The position numbers were made by a program, and so were the translations under genes. Positions 58,201 to 64,000 of a stretch of DNA of 64,000 bases are shown in pieces. Each line of letters starts with the position of its first letter. Position 1 is the first letter of the stretch. Source of the stretch: Agelaius tricolor (taxonomy: Eukaryota; Chordata; Aves; Passeriformes; Icteridae); NCBI GenBank assembly GCA_023055355.1, contig JALJCS010000001.1, forward strand, positions 21,849,881 through 21,913,880. The letters run 5' to 3'. The notes below the pieces were generated by a model that ran no database searches, was not told the origin of the DNA, and saw only the letters and a list, made by a program, of their open reading frames with translations.

Positions 58201-60409
58201 TGTTCCTACCACAGTATTCAAAACAGAATTTGGGAAGACAGGAATTGGAAATGACAAAAAGGTCTAAGTTCTTCCAAATCTAGGAAGGAGAATAAAATGT
58301 CAAAACAGTTATAAACCACAACCAGGTCAACAGGTCCATCCACATGAGAAAACCAGCATTTAACAGAGGGGTCTCTGAAACTTCTGAAGAACAGAAGATT
58401 GGTAGGAAAGCATTTTTATGAGAATTAAAATGTGCCTTCCTGTCAGGGAGGAAGGGTGTTGCAGGGTGCTTGAGAAATGGAAAAAAAAAGTACCATTAAA
58501 CCCCGATATGAATAAAGATCAGGTGAGAGAGGATGTCACCCTGTGGCCTTTGGAGCTGTATTTCTGCTGCCTCCTGAAATTATGTTTTCCTGAAACAAAG
58601 GAACAGTGTTATGGAAAAGTGGGTGCCAGATACTTTAGGAAAATGAGACACAGTGAAGCGGATAAAAGAGACAAAGACAATAGCAATCATATGCAATAAA
58701 GTGAAGGCAGCTGAGGTCTGAGACAAAGGTGAATATTCTGAGCCAGCAAGATGACTGAAGCAGGGGAAGGAAGGAGGGAAAGGTGATTCACAATAACATT
58801 TGAAAGACATTGGCTTGAATATTTATCAATGTCACAGCAAACTTAGCTTGGCAGCCTTGGTGGCTGGCTTTGTTCTTTTGGCGATTTCCCACCCTTGAGA
58901 TGACAAACAGGAATGTGGTTCAAAGCACAGCTCTTAATGTGAGCCCAGTGCAGCAGCCCTTGGGCCCACAGGCCAACTACACAGGCACTGCCATGCCATT
59001 TCATAGCTTTTCTAGAGACATAGCTGAGGTTTTTACTCGTATCAACATCCTGGATTCAGGAGGCAAACATACAGCAGGACATGCAGAAAATTCTGTGCAG
59101 CTTCTTTGAGTACCTCACTTGCTCTGAGTCTATTCAAGTGTGGGTCCTATGCCCTGGTCAATGACTCTGCTACATCTTTAGTTTAGAAATAACTGAAATA
59201 AGTCTGAAGTGATTCATCCACCTGATTTTTGATGGATACAAAAGTACCCCAGTAATTAATGTTTTTGGCTGATAGCAAAGGTCTAAGTTACAGTGCTTTT
59301 GCAAGAGTTTCTTCTGCACATACACAATAATATTCTGAAGTGACTGGTTGCTGAAAGGTAAGATACAGGCACCATTAAATATCTTAGAGAAGTGCCAAAT
59401 CAATACATTTTGGAGCTCTACTCAATGCTGTATCCCAGCTTATTCAAACTGCAGCCTGACTCTCATCTAAAGGTAAGGACAGAGCAAAGGTCATGGTACA
59501 AAAGGCAGGAAAAGGACCATGGCTGCCCTTGGTGGCATTGGTAAAAATGGAGTTAACTCCAAATGTCATAGGCTGTAACCAAGGGCAGAATTTGGCTATT
59601 TGTTTTGAATCAGTGCTATCAATAAAAGTCTGCCAAAAATAACCAACTGGTAAATATTAATTTAAACAGAAAAATTGGAAGTCGGTTGCACACTTAGTTG
59701 CAACATGGGGCCATTCCATGCTGGCAGTAAGAGGATAATGATGTGAAGTGCCAAAAAATACCTGGAAAGCATTACTTCTGTGTGACATCCAATAAAGATG
59801 CTGCACACACCCCTACATTTTTCAGCAATTAAATATCTGAAAATGAAAGCTCTCTCTTTCCCCAATTCCCCAACTGCAATGGCCAAACTACAGCCCAGCA
59901 ATGCTGCAATAGAAGTTTTTCAGGGTGGCCCCTCCGCACAACAGCTGTTTCTCAGTCTGATAGTAGCATCTCCAACCAGCTGCTTCAGTTTGCTCCTGGC
60001 TGTCACTGCTATAGGTTAATAGGAACAGAGGCAAGAGAAGGGCCTAGGCCAGCATAAAGCAGAAATAACAAAATTTTCTGCCAAAAGGGAGTGTGGGATA
60101 AGAACTTTAATGGGCAAGCAAACAAAGAATCAGACTGAAGCCTGAGGCGCTTCATTGTGTTGGCAATAGACACACAGTCCTGGAACAAGTGCAGCCCAGA
60201 GTCTAAATTTGAAATGACTGTGGGGCCTCTGTGCCAATAAAGTTTGGCTCTGTGTATACATGTGTGCATGTATATCTATATCCCCGCACCAAATACGTAG
60301 TTGTGATAATCGCGTAGTAAATTACAGAGCCATATGATGAACTGCACGTGCCTTTGACCACCTCACCTGCCCCCTGCCAGCTAATCCATCTCTATTTGGA
60401 TTTGCTCTG
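55206..60409. other. Intergenic, no gene seen
   Basis: AT-rich sequence between SMYD2 and whatever lies to the right (PROX1 in other vertebrates). Short ORFs up to 93 codons occur on both strands without recognisable domains. No clear repeat family. Confidence 0.65.
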
Positions 60410-60715
60410 TCATTACAAACCAAGGCTTTAATCCTGCAAACACTTATGTGTATACTTAACTTTGAGCACTGGAACAGTCCCGTTGAAAACAAGTTTGGCT
60501 GGGTGTAATTTCATCTTCAACTCTACGTGTGGTCATAATCCTGCTTTCTACATTCACTGGTAGCAGTCTGGGCTTGTGATTTCTTTTAGCTGGTAGGACA
60601 ACACCTCTGGCACTTACTGCTGCTTTGGTGTGTGCTGAGGATAAATCTGTATTATTCCACTGGCTTCAAATGTGTTACACCAATTTACACCACCTAAGAA
60701 TCTGACCTGTTGAGA
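60410..60715. repeat. Old amniote repeat traces
   Basis: AATCCTGCAAACACTTATGT followed by GTATACTTAACTTTGAGCAC, and further on GTTACACCAATTTACACCAC then CTAAGAATCTGACC, resemble conserved parts of old amniote repeats with TTACACCA palindromic ends. The second block is similar to the trace at 51032-51115. Confidence 0.45.
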
Positions 60716-60880
60716 AAGGAAAGTCATGATCACCACCAGATCTAATCTACAAATCTACACTGGGTGAGTATCAGTCTAAGCATAAAACAAGGGCAGGGTG
60801 CAAGTACTAGATTTCTTATCCACCCAGGACGGGGAGTGCAGGCTGATGGTGTTGCTCTACTCTGAGATCTATCCACCCAC

Positions 60881-60976
60881 CCTCATTTCACGAATGTAAG
60901 GAAAGTCTTGCAGTGCTTCTTCCACCCGCTCTCTCATGGCTTCAGCTCCAGATTTTCTCTCGCCCCCTTCCATAAA
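60881..60976 (-). CDS. Exon-like 32-codon segment, gene unknown
   Basis: On the - strand a very good acceptor (TTCTCCTCTGCTGCCTTTCT, then CTTTGTTTTCTGCACAG) precedes an open 96-bp segment. It reads FMEGGERKSGAEAMRERVEE then ALQDFPYIREMR, and ends at a possible donor AGG/GTGGGT. Length is a multiple of 3, phase 0 at both ends, and the composition is coding-like (Glu/Arg-rich). I do not recognise the protein. It could be an exon of an unannotated gene or lncRNA between SMYD2 and PROX1, a relic of a lost gene, or chance. No partner exons could be fixed. Confidence 0.35.
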
Positions 60977-63900
60977 CTGTGCAGAAAACAAAGAGAAAGG
61001 CAGCAGAGGAGAAATGTAATTTTATACTGCAAAATAACATTCATAAGTCACACAAACACTGAACCCTACGAATAATGGATCTGTCCTTTAGGGACAGTCC
61101 TTTCCGTGTCATTGTCTGGTACTTATGTTGTTGTTCATCTAACTAATTACTGCTTTGAAAGGTATAGTCCTGCTGTCATGCCTAGATTAGCAGCAAGTGT
61201 TTGGCCAGCTACTTTCTTGTCACAGTTGATAATTATTTAATGAGTTCTGTTCTTCCCTATGAAAGCAAGATTGGGATAGAATTGGACTTATTTTATCACA
61301 GTAGCATTGCTGCATGTGTTGGCAGGTTTGACAGCAACAGCACTGGATTTCAACGAGACAGAAGAAGAAGAATTTCCATAAGTAGCTCCTGAATCAGTTG
61401 GAAGCAATGGGGAAATTAATAGTAATGAGTGAATCTCAATAGATACTTACTCATTATTGTGTTAGCTGCCAGCCCTTTCCTGCAGCTGTAGCCGTGCTGG
61501 AAGCTGGGTGATGCTCTTAGCTAACAGAAGAGCCACTGTAAGTTAGTACAATGTGCTAAACCTAACTTCTGATCTCCAGCTTCCTCCATCTGCAGGAGGC
61601 CACTGAAGTCACCCTTTTTTTTTTCCCCCAGTGGACATCTATTGATAAATAAAGGAGTGTCATCACAGGACCACAAGGACCCTTCCTTCAGATTAGTGGT
61701 CTAAAAGAACATTTGGAGCAACAAAGGCAGGTAAAGAAACTCTGTGCTGAGAGCAGGTTAGAACAGCACAGTCAAAGCCTTACTGTACATGCAGCTACCT
61801 GCTGCAGTGGGGTGTATTTTAGAAACTCAGTGGTACTTGTGCCCAGTTATTTTCTCTGCCTGTCAGGAACTTTTCAGGAAAACTTTATATGAAAAATGTT
61901 AACTCTTTGAAATCTAATTACAAGAAAAGTGAAAAAAAATCAGATCAAACTAAAGATGTTACTTTTTTATTTTAATTTCAAAATATATTTCATTTCAAGC
62001 ACTTTAAAATTTTCAAAGTCAAAGCAAAGCATTTGGGCTAACCTTAAATACTTTTTCTCTGTTAGCACATAACTACAAGGAAAAAATTGGGAAGAAATTT
62101 TATTTTGTTTCATAACAGGGACAATGTCAAAAAGGTAGACTTTCCCACAGAATGGGAACTAGTTTCAGTTTGCATTTACTATTTCCCCTCAAACTGAGTT
62201 GTGTTTTTCTTCCCAAAGCTGAACAAACATTCTAATTCCTCAAGGACATGTAGCACAGGGATCCCTTTTTTTAAGGTTACAGATTACTTTGGAGCTCGAG
62301 TGTGGTCCATTCCCTTATCCCCTCTCTCTCCAAAACATGATTCACCTGCGTATGTATGAGGTACAAAGAGGGGGTTTTTCTGTCACTTATTTCCCTGGAA
62401 GTGGCACTGAGCCATCAACTAACCAGCACTAGACAATGCCATGATGTCCTACATTGAAGTGCCTCCTACATGCCCACATCACTCAGGACAGCAGCCAGAC
62501 AGGGAGAGGTTGGTTTGTCTGAGATAAATGACCTGAGGACTGCTGGTCTCAGCAAACTGCTCCTATAAACAGCAGGAGCAAGTGAACTCTGAAAACATAA
62601 GAATTCCTTGTTAAGCAAGCACCCCCAGTAATGATAATATATAATAATAATAATAAAAATTAACAACTTACTCAAAGTATACAAAATGGATGCCTGCCAT
62701 TAATAAAAAAAAAAAAAAAACAAACTATTTTAAAATATTTTCAATATTAAATCTACTATTTTTCCAAGACAAATGGTTTCTTAGCCACCGTATTTTCCAA
62801 ATTTTCTCATGGCTGTTTTCCATTGTCTTTTTTAAACATAAATCTTGTGTTTAAAATGGTCTGATCCTAAACCTACCAAGCCAGTGAGGAATTCCTATGT
62901 TGACTCCAGTGGCTTTTGTATCATGTCAGAAGTAAGGAAAGCAGTTGCTTCCTCCTCATAGTCTTCATCATAAGTTCTGTAAAATGTATCCTGAGACGGT
63001 AAACAAATGTTTTTTCTGGGAAAGTAAATGCAAAAGTAATAAGTGATAAGAATATAGAAGCTGAAAGGGGGTTAAAATGTTAGTTTGAATAATCTGTGGA
63101 AGAAACTGTTCTTGGTTTGTGTTCCTGCTAGGAGGTGTGGATTCCTTACCCAGAGCTGAAGGCTGTTCTGGCCGTGGCACACTGGATCATTCTCCAAAAA
63201 ACAACAAGAAGGTCACACAGTACATTCATGGCTACAAACACCACCACTGCTGCAGTTCAGTGATCAGCACTTTCACTTTTTCACAGCAAGGTGTCAGCTA
63301 GTAATGAAGAAGTAATGATTTACTAGCAGTTCTATTACTACATTTACCTCAGGTCTAAGATTTATGAGTATTTTTTGCTCATGATATTGGAGAGGGCACC
63401 CCAGTAGGATTTGTTTTCTGTTGGCAAGCACATACACAAATTTCTTTGGGGGGATTTTCTCTCTGTTAGCTGAATAAGTAAAAAATGTTCTGTACTGATT
63501 TACTTGCAAGAGAATGCACAAAGTTGCTGAGAACAGATTCCATGTCAATGAGGTTGTTGTTTTTGCAGTTAAACACTGGAATTTACCTTTTTCTATACAC
63601 AGGTTGGTATGCAGGGCTGTGATTTCATTGTGGATGCCATTTTCATTGCAGATAACCAGTTACTGAGGTATTAATTTCCTGAAAGGTCAGGAAATTTCAA
63701 GCAATTCAATTCTTTCTTTACCTCCCTAACTTGATGGATTCTGTATATATCACAGTCATCCCAAATGAGGATCATGCCATCAGGGAAAGAGGTTTACCTG
63801 GTTAGCTTGGCGTGTCCTAAAGTTATATCAAGGATTTGGATAACCTGTAAGTTACTGAAGTAAGGTGGCAAGGGCATTCCTATCTCTGATTTGTCCTTTA

Positions 63901-64000
63901 TCCTTCCTTCCTGCCTCACTGGCTGAGCTGTAACAGGATAATTGCAGAAGGGAGACAGCCCCAGAAAGGAGCCATTCATGCAAGATAAGGCACTGAACAA
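60977..64000. other. Intergenic, right end of window
   Basis: No recognised gene. It includes an A-run at 62705-62720 and a short TAA/ATA microsatellite at 62636-62657. Two weak exon-like segments on the - strand (63798-63844 and 62895-62976) are discussed as a finding and not called as genes. Confidence 0.6.

Noticed and set aside
61201..61392. Plus-strand ORF and an alternative frame ending ...DFNETEEEEFP
   Set aside because: The acidic run comes from a GAAGAAGAAGAA stretch. The splice acceptor is poor and there is no homology.
1..64000. tRNA, rRNA, CRISPR or bacterial-type operon features
   Set aside because: None was seen. The DNA is vertebrate nuclear sequence with spliced genes and retroelements.

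Overview
This is animal nuclear DNA carrying two intron-containing genes that meet tail to tail. The last four coding exons of PTPN14 lie on the + strand (3052-10790) and the whole of SMYD2 lies on the - strand (18148-45882). CR1-type LINE fragments, short introns and a very GC-rich first exon suggest a bird, possibly a songbird. The sequence alone does not give the species. The human genome has the same convergent PTPN14/SMYD2 arrangement.

Layout. 1-3051 is intron of PTPN14. 3052-10790 codes for the end of its tyrosine phosphatase domain, including the WPD loop and the catalytic [10 protein letters not shown] loop. An exact 229-bp tandem duplication (7226-7683) lies in the last intron. 10791 to about 16575 is best read as one long PTPN14 3' UTR, ending at an AATAAA at 16550. 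It holds a perfect 22-bp hairpin (15831-15878). About 1.2 kb separates this from the SMYD2 poly(A) signal at 17858. SMYD2 was reconstructed as 12 exons with consistent reading phase throughout, giving 436 codons plus stop. All eight MYND zinc ligands, the NHSCCPN motif, the catalytic tyrosine and the post-SET cysteines are intact. Intron 9 (198 bp) is a U12-type AT-AC intron with near-consensus signals.

The SMYD2 CpG island (about 45600-46340) holds the start codon and a 40-bp GC-rich minisatellite of 5.8 copies. On either side lie two diverged copies of a sequence of about 490 bp in opposite orientation (44286-44769 and 46372-46866), so exon 1 sits inside a large imperfect inverted repeat. 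From 46870 to 64000 there is no recognised gene. This stretch holds an old CR1/L3-type LINE, a CR1 split by a 426-bp LTR-like insertion, traces of old amniote repeats, and one well-formed but unidentified exon-like segment on the - strand (60881-60976).

The two genes share no pathway that the sequence shows. PTPN14 is a FERM-domain cytoplasmic phosphatase tied to YAP/Hippo signalling. SMYD2 is a lysine methyltransferase. Their proximity is conserved synteny. I found no new multi-gene system. The observations most worth following are the inverted repeat around the SMYD2 promoter, the AT-AC intron, the minisatellite, the orphan exon-like segment, the exact tandem duplication and the UTR hairpin.
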